From an uncultured Paracoccaceae bacterium (lineage in GTDB: Bacteria; Pseudomonadota; Alphaproteobacteria; Rhodobacterales; Rhodobacteraceae): a stretch of 5,811 nt of DNA. The notes under the pieces are model-generated. The model was not told the origin of the DNA. It made no database searches and saw only the letters and a program-made list of their open reading frames with translations. This document shows, piece by piece, positions 1 through 4,958 of this stretch; positions within the stretch are counted from its first letter, which is position 1; each line of letters opens with the position of its first letter. The translations under genes were made by a program, and so were the position numbers. The stretch lies in contig CALFSV010000019.1 in the NCBI GenBank assembly GCA_937916485.1, forward strand, positions 1 through 5,811. Direction: 5' to 3'.

Positions 1-167
1 GAGTGGCGCCAACTATTGAGCGCATAGGTTTAGGCTGCGCTAGCAATCTGATGCGAGTTCTCATTAGTCTGACAGCTGCAATCTGATGCTTCGCCTTATT
101 GGTTTGGCAACTTCGTTTGACAGCTCCATATTTTTCTCTTTTCTATCACGGCGGCTCGGCATTCACG
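1..167. other. Non-coding flank beyond the 3' end of the regulator gene
   Basis: No reading frame here can be supported as a gene. One plus-strand frame is open from the left edge to a TAG at 25-27 and could be the last eight codons of a gene lying to the left, but eight codons cannot be judged. The stretch contains short direct repeats, annotated separately, and a T-rich run at about 129-144. I found no clear intrinsic terminator for the minus-strand regulator gene that ends at 168: its downstream strand is A-rich rather than U-rich. Confidence 0.5.
43..89. repeat. 12-bp direct repeat, two copies (43-54 and 78-89)
   Basis: GCAATCTGATGC occurs exactly at 43-54 and again at 78-89, 35 bp apart. 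The second copy is directly preceded by TGACAGCT (70-77), and this 8-mer itself recurs at 118-125, so two short words are interspersed over about 80 bp. No function is recognised. They may be binding sites for a factor acting on a neighbouring gene, or remnants of a local duplication. Confidence 0.5.
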
Positions 168-1214
168 TTAGATATTTGTCCGCAGTAGTATTTCGATACG
201 GATGTTTTCTTGGGACTGAAGCGTTTTTCGCTGGTCGATAATTCCCTTCAACCGCCGGATCGCACTGCGTACGAGGTGTCCTGCGTCTTGGGCAATTACT
301 CCGTCCAAAGTATGTTGCTGCAGGGCAGCTTCGGTAAAAGGTGTGCGTTCATGGGCAATTTTGATGATGGATGGATCAAGCCCAAGCTCACTAACGATTG
401 ACAAAGGGATACGTGCTTCAGATGCCATAATGTAAATGCCAACTACATCCGGGTTAGTTTTCAAACTATTTGCAATAATTTGCCTCGCTCTATCTCCATT
501 GCCGTAGGTTTCAAGTGAAGGCAGTGCGCGCAGACGCAGGAAATTGTCATTGAGCTCTTGATCAAAACCGAGTCTGCGCTCAAGGGTATCTCGTGACTGC
601 ATGCTTTCAGAAATGACCAGAATGGACCCTTCGCGCCGCGCTGTAAATTGTCCTAGCAGCAAACCCGCTGTCGCCCCTGCAGCACGGTTGTCTATGCCGA
701 CCCAATTCGCGTCCATCATCGTTTGGTTAGACACGAACGGCAACGCTGCGACGCCGCGTTCTTGTAATCGCGTTATAGAGTCGCGCACTTGTGGTGTTTC
801 AGGTGACATAATCGCGATGCCATCGATATTGTCCTTGGACAGAGACGCAAGATAGGTCGAAATGCCGTGCGGATCCTTGTCATCGATTTCCTGTATCTCA
901 CACCAGATGTTATCTTCGGCAAAGACGGCCTGCGCTTCTGCGATGCGCTGTTTGATTTGATCGAGAAACTGATCTCCAGATCTCGGGAGCGCAAAGATAA
1001 AGCGGTAGTTTTGCGATTTCGCCAGATTCGCAGCCTGCAGATTGCGGACGAATCCCAGTTCATCAATCGCCTGATTGACGCGCTCAATGGTCTTTTTCTG
1101 CACCCCTTCGCGCCCGTTCAACACCCGATCTACGGTTGCACGGCTGACGCCGGCGACTTGGGCAAGGTCTTTGGTTGTGGGTCTCAACATCAGCTTTTTT
1201 TTTGCCATTTCCAA
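168..1214 (-). CDS. LacI-family transcriptional regulator, probable repressor of the adjacent sugar importer
   Basis: This cytoplasmic DNA-binding protein has 348 residues, normal for the LacI family. Residues 13-34 form the helix-turn-helix (TTKDLAQVAGVSRATVDRVL, then NG). Residues 36-58 complete the DNA-binding headpiece, and LQAANLAK (59-66) is the hinge helix, with Leu64 in the position of the leucine that inserts into the central CG step of LacI operators. The rest (about 70-348) is a periplasmic-binding-protein-like effector domain. The TVDRVLNGR variant, with Asp where LacI has Ser, marks a subgroup I associate with sugar-uptake operons; this is from memory. The start is uncertain. TTG at 1214 lies 5 nt after AGGGA, while ATG at 1208 lies 11 nt after it and gives a protein two residues shorter. 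A run of nine A follows the ATG (codons 4-7). The gene is divergent from the importer, and the palindromes between them are its likely operators. The effector is unknown. Confidence 0.95.
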   Translation of the reverse strand: MEMAKKKLMLRPTTKDLAQVAGVSRATVDRVLNGREGVQKKTIERVNQAIDELGFVRNLQAANLAKSQNYRFIFALPRSGDQFLDQIKQRIAEAQAVFAEDNIWCEIQEIDDKDPHGISTYLASLSKDNIDGIAIMSPETPQVRDSITRLQERGVAALPFVSNQTMMDANWVGIDNRAAGATAGLLLGQFTARREGSILVISESMQSRDTLERRLGFDQELNDNFLRLRALPSLETYGNGDRARQIIANSLKTNPDVVGIYIMASEARIPLSIVSELGLDPSIIKIAHERTPFTEAALQQHTLDGVIAQDAGHLVRSAIRRLKGIIDQRKTLQSQENIRIEILLRTNI

Positions 1215-1227
1215 TTTATTCCCTAAT

Positions 1228-1233
1228 ATTATC
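1228..1233 (-). promoter_or_regulatory. Possible -10 element for the regulator gene
   Basis: Read on the minus strand this is GATAAT, five of six matches to the sigma70 -10 consensus. It lies just upstream of the regulator's start. The -35 region is poor (TTCATT at an 18-bp spacing is the best I see). A start site about 7 nt downstream would give a very short leader, so the assignment is tentative. Confidence 0.25.
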
Positions 1234-1234
1234 A

Positions 1235-1263
1235 GACAGTTTCTGATTTGAAATGAAACTGTC
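1235..1263. promoter_or_regulatory. 9-bp perfect inverted repeat in the divergent region
   Basis: GACAGTTTC (1235-1243) is exactly the reverse complement of GAAACTGTC (1255-1263), with an 11-nt spacer. The arm centres are 20 bp apart, about two helical turns, which suits a dimeric regulator binding one face of the DNA. Its sequence is unrelated to the LacI-type palindromes at 1297-1342. It sits immediately upstream of the possible -10 of the regulator gene, so it could control that gene or serve as an activator site for the importer. Confidence 0.45.
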
Positions 1264-1296
1264 CGAGGTCTTGTCTACAGTCTTCGTACCACAAAA

Positions 1297-1312
1297 TGAT
1301 GCACGTGTCTCA
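1297..1312. promoter_or_regulatory. Operator-like palindrome O1 (imperfect copy)
   Basis: TGATGCACGTGTCTCA matches the perfect palindrome at 1327-1342 in 14 of 16 positions; the two mismatches are in the right half. It keeps the central CG step typical of LacI-family operators. Its centre is exactly 30 bp from the centre of O2, roughly three helical turns, so two repressor dimers could bind on nearly the same DNA face. A CATAAT box (1311-1316) overlaps its right end. Confidence 0.7.
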
Positions 1313-1349
1313 TAATTATCTTGCTTTGATGCACGTGCATCATTAACAA
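1311..1349 (+). promoter_or_regulatory. Candidate importer promoter(s) overlapping the operators
   Basis: Two weak sigma70-like arrangements fit. In one, CATAAT (1311-1316, five of six) serves as a -10 with a poor -35, which puts the start site just before O2. In the other, TTGCTT (1321-1326) and TAACAA (1344-1349) flank a 17-bp spacer that contains O2 entirely. In either case repressor on O2 would block RNA polymerase. I cannot choose between them from sequence alone. Confidence 0.35.
1327..1342. promoter_or_regulatory. Operator-like palindrome O2 (perfect 16-bp dyad)
   Basis: TGATGCACGTGCATCA is a perfect dyad centred between 1334 and 1335 on CG, the architecture of LacI/GalR-family operators. 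It lies 70 bp upstream of the binding-protein start codon, inside the region expected to hold the importer promoter. Together with O1 and the divergent LacI gene it is the most likely site of repression. The protein-site pairing is inferred from position and family knowledge. Confidence 0.8.
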
Positions 1350-1398
1350 AGACTTCACGATAGTGGCGCGGCGAGGGGGCTGAGCCTGTCAAAGTCTC

Positions 1399-1406
1399 GG
1401 GAGGAG
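1399..1406 (+). promoter_or_regulatory. Strong Shine-Dalgarno of the binding-protein gene
   Basis: GGGAGGAG lies 6 nt upstream of the ATG at 1413. It is the strongest ribosome binding site in the window and fixes the start. It suits a binding protein, which is usually needed in excess over the membrane components. Confidence 0.85.
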
Positions 1407-1412
1407 ATACAA

Positions 1413-2747
1413 ATGAAAATGAATCTGATGATGACCGCCGCTGCAGGAGCGATGATGGTCAGTGGCGCAGCCACAACGGCAACTGCTGGTGGCCATGCAA
1501 CTGAATTGACCCTGTGCTGGGCAGCCTGGGATCCGGCAAACGCGCTGATTGAGCTTAGTAAGGATTTTGAGGCGCAGTCCGGCCACACAATGAACTTTGA
1601 GTTTGTGCCATGGACCAGCTTTGCAGACAGAATGCTCAATGAGCTTAACTCTGGTGGTCAGCTTTGCGATTTGATGATTGGCGACAGCCAGTGGATCGGT
1701 GGTGGTGCTGAAAACGGCCACTATGTAAAATTGAATGACTTTTTTGATGCTAACAGCATCGACATGGGCGATTTCATTCCTGCAACTGTGACAGGGTATG
1801 CAGAATGGCCAAAGAACACGCCAAACTACTATGCGTTGCCTGCGTTTGGTGATGTTGTCGGTTGGACTTATCGTAAAGATTGGTTTGAGCGTCCAGAGCT
1901 TCAAGCCGAATTCATGGAGAAATACGGCCGTGAGTTGGGTGTTCCAGCTTCGCTTGAAGAGCTGAAAGAGATTGGTCAGTTTTTCCAAGGGCGCGACATT
2001 GATGGCACCACAGTTTACGGTGCCGCAATCTACACAGAGCGTGGGTCTGAAGGTATAACCATGGGTGTGACGAACGCCCTCTACAACTATGGTTTTCAGT
2101 ATGAAAACCCAGATAAACCCTATGATTTGGAAGGGTTTGTCAATTCCGCTGGTGCTGCTAAAGGACTTGATCTGTATAAAGAACTTTATGATACTGCGAC
2201 GCCTCCGGGATCATCAAATTGGTATATGGGCGAAAACATCGATGCCTATCGGTCAGGTCAGGTTGCGATGCAGATGAACTTTGCCTTCATTTGGCCGGGC
2301 GTTGAAGCTGACGAAAATGTTGGTGGCGGCAAGTCCGGTTATTTTCCGAACCCTGCAGGTCCAGCAGGCCAGTTCGCACAGCTTGGCGGACAAGGTATTT
2401 CGGTTGTTTCATACTCTGATAAGCAGGACGCCGCATTGGAGTACATCCAGTGGTTCGCCCAGCCTCAGGTTCAGGCACAATGGTGGGAACTGGGTGGATA
2501 TTCAGCGCTGAAGTCGGTTGTTGAAGACCCCGGCTTCGCAACAAGCCAGCCTTACGCACAGACGTTCCTTGATAGCATGGCGATCGTTAAGGATTTCTGG
2601 GCCGAGCCAGCCTACGCTGACCTGCTGATTCCGATGCAACAGCGCATGCACAACTTTGTCATCGCTGGCGAAGGCACATCGCAAGAAGCGTTGGACGGTC
2701 TCGTTCGTGACTGGACAGAAGTCTTTGAGGACGAAGGCAAACTGTAA
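1413..2747 (+). CDS. Carbohydrate ABC transporter substrate-binding protein (CUT1, SBP_bac_1 type)
   Basis: This periplasmic receptor binds the substrate and delivers it to the permease pair encoded downstream. It has 444 residues, usual for the family. The N-terminus is a signal peptide (Lys2, then a hydrophobic Ala/Met-rich core) with a likely cleavage after Ala25 in the A-T-A motif. The mature part starts with the first strand (ELTLCWAAWDP, 31-41). It contains YALPAFGDVVGWTYRKDWFE (140-159), the counterpart of the family's central Y-x-LP…KD-x-F block, and GGYSALKSV (361-369), the counterpart of the GY-x-P-x-KS block near the C-terminus. Many tryptophans (36, 39, 67, 94, 132, 151, 157, 270) could stack on sugar rings. 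There are only two cysteines, Cys35 and Cys85, both in the mature protein and close to adjacent strands of the N-terminal lobe, so a disulfide is possible. It is the first gene of the operon, behind two LacI-type palindromes. The substrate is not identifiable; a sugar or polyol is expected. Confidence 0.96.
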   Translation: MKMNLMMTAAAGAMMVSGAATTATAGGHATELTLCWAAWDPANALIELSKDFEAQSGHTMNFEFVPWTSFADRMLNELNSGGQLCDLMIGDSQWIGGGAENGHYVKLNDFFDANSIDMGDFIPATVTGYAEWPKNTPNYYALPAFGDVVGWTYRKDWFERPELQAEFMEKYGRELGVPASLEELKEIGQFFQGRDIDGTTVYGAAIYTERGSEGITMGVTNALYNYGFQYENPDKPYDLEGFVNSAGAAKGLDLYKELYDTATPPGSSNWYMGENIDAYRSGQVAMQMNFAFIWPGVEADENVGGGKSGYFPNPAGPAGQFAQLGGQGISVVSYSDKQDAALEYIQWFAQPQVQAQWWELGGYSALKSVVEDPGFATSQPYAQTFLDSMAIVKDFWAEPAYADLLIPMQQRMHNFVIAGEGTSQEALDGLVRDWTEVFEDEGKL

Positions 2748-2756
2748 AAATATGTG

Positions 2757-2787
2757 TTGGATGCGTTGATAGTTTCTGCGCGTCCAA
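2757..2787 (+). other. RNA stem-loop SL1 after the binding-protein gene
   Basis: TTGGATGCG (2757-2765) pairs with CGCGTCCAA (2779-2787) through nine base pairs including one U-G, enclosing a 13-nt loop. It starts 10 nt after the stop codon of the binding-protein gene. No U-tract follows, so it is not a typical intrinsic terminator. Such hairpins between binding-protein and permease genes are known, for example in malE-malF, to protect the upstream message from 3' decay and raise binding-protein output. That role is inferred here. Confidence 0.6.
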
Positions 2788-2792
2788 ACTTC

Positions 2793-2824
2793 GTCCTCTG
2801 GCGCTTTTTAATTAGTCAGAGGAC
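2793..2824 (+). other. RNA stem-loop SL2 between binding protein and permease
   Basis: GTCCTCTG (2793-2800) and CAGAGGAC (2817-2824) form a perfect 8-bp stem, extendable by a G-U and a C-G pair to ten. The loop contains TTTTT (2805-2809). It follows SL1 after only 5 nt, and the sequence after the stem (ACTCCATCC) has no U-run. Together with SL1 it fills the only sizeable gap in the operon, consistent with differential expression or mRNA stabilisation of the binding-protein segment. Confidence 0.65.
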
Positions 2825-2887
2825 ACTCCATCCAAAATACCCTCATGGGCGGCACGTTGTGCAAGCCCGCAGGAATGGACCAGCCCC

Positions 2888-3835
2888 ATGACAGAGTCTC
2901 CCATCGATAAGGTCGCTGTAAAGACGCCAAATGGTGTAGCCCGTCACATAAAAGGCCTTTCGGACCGCACCATCGCGTGGATTTTTGTCGCTCCAACGAT
3001 TTTTTTGTTGCTAGCGGTGAACATCTTTCCGCTGATCTGGACAATACGGCTGAGCTTTACCAATTTTCGCGTGAACCGCCCTAACAACGACGTCGAATGG
3101 GTTGGCTTCCGCAACTATGAACGCATTCTGTCTGACCCCGATATCTGGGCAACAATGCAGGCGACTGCGCATTTCCTGATCTGGACCATCGTACTGCAAG
3201 TTCTGATTGGCTTTACGCTGGCCTATCTGATCAACAAAAAATTCAAAGGCAATGATATGTGGACCACGATCATCGTGCTTCCGATGATGTTGTCGCCCGC
3301 TGTAGTCGGAAATTTTTGGACCTTTCTCTACCAGCCCCAAATCGGCTTGTTCAACTATGCGGTTACCTTTTTTACTGGTGGTGATCCAGCTGACTTTTCA
3401 ATGATCGGCGACGTGCATTTGGCGCCTTGGGCAATTGTGATTGCGGATACATGGATGTGGACACCTTTTGTGATGCTGATATGCCTTGCGGGCCTGCGAT
3501 CTATTCCGGACAGCATCTATGAAGCTGCCGAGTGTGATCGTGCCTCTAAGTGGCGGCAATTCTGGACAATCACCATCCCGATGGTGCTCCCTTTCTTGAT
3601 GCTGGCGGTGTTGTTTCGTGGAATTGAGAACTTTAAAATGTTTGATTTGGTGGTCCAACTGACGGGCGGTGGACCTGGCAATACGACGACCCTGAGCTCG
3701 ATTGACCTAAAGCGAGAGGCATTCGAAAAGTGGCGTACAGGTTACTCGTCTGCATATGCTGTGATCTTGTTCGTTACAGTTTTCGGCCTTGCATCGATCT
3801 ATGTCAAAGCCCTCAATAAGGTAAAAGAAAGATGA
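2888..3835 (+). CDS. Carbohydrate ABC transporter permease, MalF/UgpA type
   Basis: This inner-membrane subunit forms half of the translocation channel with the next gene product. It has 315 residues. About six membrane segments are visible, near 28-50, 92-115, 125-148, 180-201, 233-250 and 285-306. The periplasmic segment between the first two contains WVGFRNYERIL (71-81), the counterpart of the W-x-G-x-x-NY block of MalF-like permeases. The cytoplasmic EAA loop, which docks into the ATPase, begins at Glu212 (EAAECDRASKWRQFW…IPMVLP). Its conserved glycine is replaced by Arg218, while the second permease keeps the glycine. LTGGGPGNTT (near 258-267) is a further family hallmark. The start at 2888 has only a weak GGA 8 nt upstream, so initiation may be modest compared with the binding protein. 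It follows the two stem-loops and overlaps the next gene by 4 bp. Confidence 0.96.
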   Translation: MTESPIDKVAVKTPNGVARHIKGLSDRTIAWIFVAPTIFLLLAVNIFPLIWTIRLSFTNFRVNRPNNDVEWVGFRNYERILSDPDIWATMQATAHFLIWTIVLQVLIGFTLAYLINKKFKGNDMWTTIIVLPMMLSPAVVGNFWTFLYQPQIGLFNYAVTFFTGGDPADFSMIGDVHLAPWAIVIADTWMWTPFVMLICLAGLRSIPDSIYEAAECDRASKWRQFWTITIPMVLPFLMLAVLFRGIENFKMFDLVVQLTGGGPGNTTTLSSIDLKREAFEKWRTGYSSAYAVILFVTVFGLASIYVKALNKVKER

Positions 3836-4770
3836 GCTTTTCAGTCACAGACCCCAGCCGCGCCATTAAATGGGTCGCAGGTGCTTTGGTTGTCGGGTAT
3901 GCCGTCATAACCCTAATCCCGCTCTTGTGGATTATAGCCACTGGCTTCAAGTCCCCATCAGATTCAATTTCTTACCCTCCAGTGGTGGCTTTTGAACCGA
4001 CATTGGAAGGCTATGTAAACCTGTTCACAGACCGCACCCGCGCAACCGAGAAGATGTTGGAAGAAGCGGGCCCACCGACGACATGGTACGAAGAAATCAC
4101 CCGCGAACGTGGCACAGTCATCTCTGGCCCGTCCCGCTATGGCGAGCGGTTCTTGAATTCGGTGATCATTGGGTTTGGATCAACTGCGCTCTGTATGATC
4201 CTTGGCACCATGGCGGCTTATGCGTTCAGTCGCTTTAAGGTGCCGCTCAAGGACGATCTGTTATTCTTTATTCTGTCTACTCGGATGATGCCGCCGATTG
4301 CTGTTGCAATTCCGATCTTTTTGATGTTCCGCAATCTGGGCCTGAACGACACGCATCTTGGTATGATCCTGCTCTATACGGCTGTGAACCTGTCACTATC
4401 GGTTTGGCTACTCAAAGGCTTCATCGACGAAATCCCAATAGAATACGAAGAAGCGGCTTTGATCGACGGCTACACCCGCTTTCAAGCGTTTTATAAAGTG
4501 GTGCTGCCACAGGCGGCGACTGGCATCGCATCGACGGCCATATTTTGTTTGATTTTTGCATGGAATGAATATGCGTTCGCGGTTCTGCTGACATCTGGCA
4601 CAGCCCAGACGGCACCTCCGTTCATACCCACCATCATCGGGACCAGCGGTAAGGATTGGCCTGCCGTTGCGGCGGGGGCCACGATTTTCTTGGTGCCAGT
4701 CATGGTCTTCACCATCATGTTGCGCAAACATCTGTTGCGCGGGATCACATTTGGAGCTGTACGCAAATGA
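3832..4770 (+). CDS. Carbohydrate ABC transporter permease, MalG type, with extended first periplasmic loop
   Basis: This is the second half of the channel, 312 residues, about six membrane segments (near 14-37, 107-132, 143-166, 176-195, 230-255, 276-298). The EAA loop is canonical: Glu207-Ala-Ala, Gly213, and Leu225-Pro226. WNEYAFAVLLT (244-254) and the C-terminal LLRGITFGAVRK (301-312) are typical of MalG-like proteins. The unusual part is residues 66-106: MalG-like permeases normally run almost directly from the T-L-E-x-Y-x-x-L-F block (57-65 here) to the second helix (FLNSVII, 107-113), but here about 40 mostly polar and charged residues intervene, with repeated Glu, Arg and Pro. They should lie in the periplasm, where the binding protein docks. 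The gene starts in an ATGA overlap with the first permease, so translation is probably coupled. Confidence 0.96.
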   Translation: MSFSVTDPSRAIKWVAGALVVGYAVITLIPLLWIIATGFKSPSDSISYPPVVAFEPTLEGYVNLFTDRTRATEKMLEEAGPPTTWYEEITRERGTVISGPSRYGERFLNSVIIGFGSTALCMILGTMAAYAFSRFKVPLKDDLLFFILSTRMMPPIAVAIPIFLMFRNLGLNDTHLGMILLYTAVNLSLSVWLLKGFIDEIPIEYEEAALIDGYTRFQAFYKVVLPQAATGIASTAIFCLIFAWNEYAFAVLLTSGTAQTAPPFIPTIIGTSGKDWPAVAAGATIFLVPVMVFTIMLRKHLLRGITFGAVRK

Positions 4771-4955
4771 TGAACTTTTTCGACGGTCTGGTGCGGTTCC
4801 GACGCGGTGCATGGGAAATGCTGGCATCCACCTTGATTGCGGTTGGTGTGGTCATGTTGATGCAGCCATTCGCGATCGGTCTCTATACTTATTCATTCAT
4901 TGTCACCCTTGTTGGCACGGTGATGTTCATCATCGTCAGCCATTTTCCGGAGTAA
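4767..4955 (+). CDS. Small two-helix membrane protein of the ABC operon, function unknown
   Basis: The gene encodes 62 residues and starts inside the stop codon of the MalG-type permease (ATGA). GGAG at 4753-4756 lies 10 nt before the first ATG, and a second in-frame ATG follows immediately at 4770. The N-terminus (NFFDGLVRFRRGAWE, 3-17) is amphipathic and carries three arginines. Two hydrophobic segments follow, about 18-34 and 37-57, joined by a turn at Gln33-Pro34, and the end is SHFPE. The positive-inside rule predicts both ends in the cytoplasm. It is not an antisense or frame shadow: it fills the space between permease and ATPase exactly, and its last codons contain the Shine-Dalgarno of the ATPase. 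I do not recognise a named family. By position it could be an accessory subunit or assembly factor of the transporter. It does not look like the larger DUF2160-type protein of glycerol importers. Confidence 0.78.
   Translation: MMNFFDGLVRFRRGAWEMLASTLIAVGVVMLMQPFAIGLYTYSFIVTLVGTVMFIIVSHFPE
4949..4952 (+). promoter_or_regulatory. Shine-Dalgarno of the ATPase inside the small membrane gene
   Basis: GGAG overlaps the final codon of the 62-residue gene and stands 6 nt before the ATPase ATG at 4959. It fixes the ATPase start and suggests that translation of the two genes is coupled. Confidence 0.75.
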
Positions 4956-4958
4956 CCC

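Noticed and set aside
1..27. Eight open codons ending in TAG at 25-27 as the tail of an upstream gene
   Set aside because: It is too short to distinguish from chance; sequence to the left would be needed.
19..41. AGCGCA / TGCGCT inverted repeat as a terminator
   Set aside because: The stem has only six pairs with an 11-nt loop and no T-run follows, so it is not convincing.
117..146. TTGACA at 117-122 as a -35 element of a plus-strand promoter
   Set aside because: No acceptable -10 lies at 16-18 bp (the best is TTCTAT, three of six), and the promoter would point into the 3' end of the regulator gene.
867..1226. Plus-strand open frame of 119 codons
   Set aside because: It lies entirely antisense to the well-supported LacI gene, has no recognisable protein features and no good ribosome binding site; it is a coding shadow.
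1389..1988. Minus-strand open frame of 199 codons
   Set aside because: It is antisense to the binding-protein gene and its ribosome binding site; the plus-strand protein has a clear signal peptide and family motifs.
2801..2816. TTTTT at 2805-2809 as the U-tract of an intrinsic terminator
   Set aside because: The run lies in the loop of stem-loop SL2, and the stem just before it (GCGC with GCGC) has only four pairs. The permease genes downstream belong to the same operon.
2845..2910. Short upstream frame of 21 codons overlapping the start of the first permease
   Set aside because: It has no Shine-Dalgarno, is out of frame with the permease, and its peptide has no features. It would need conservation data to be taken as a leader peptide.
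3411..3418. ACGTGCAT inside the first permease gene as a third LacI operator
   Set aside because: Only one half of the 16-bp palindrome matches; the left half is lost and the site is in coding sequence.
4408..4827. Minus-strand open frame of 139 codons
   Set aside because: It is antisense to the MalG-type permease and the small membrane gene, and its product is rich in His, Arg and Cys without domain character, as expected of a shadow.
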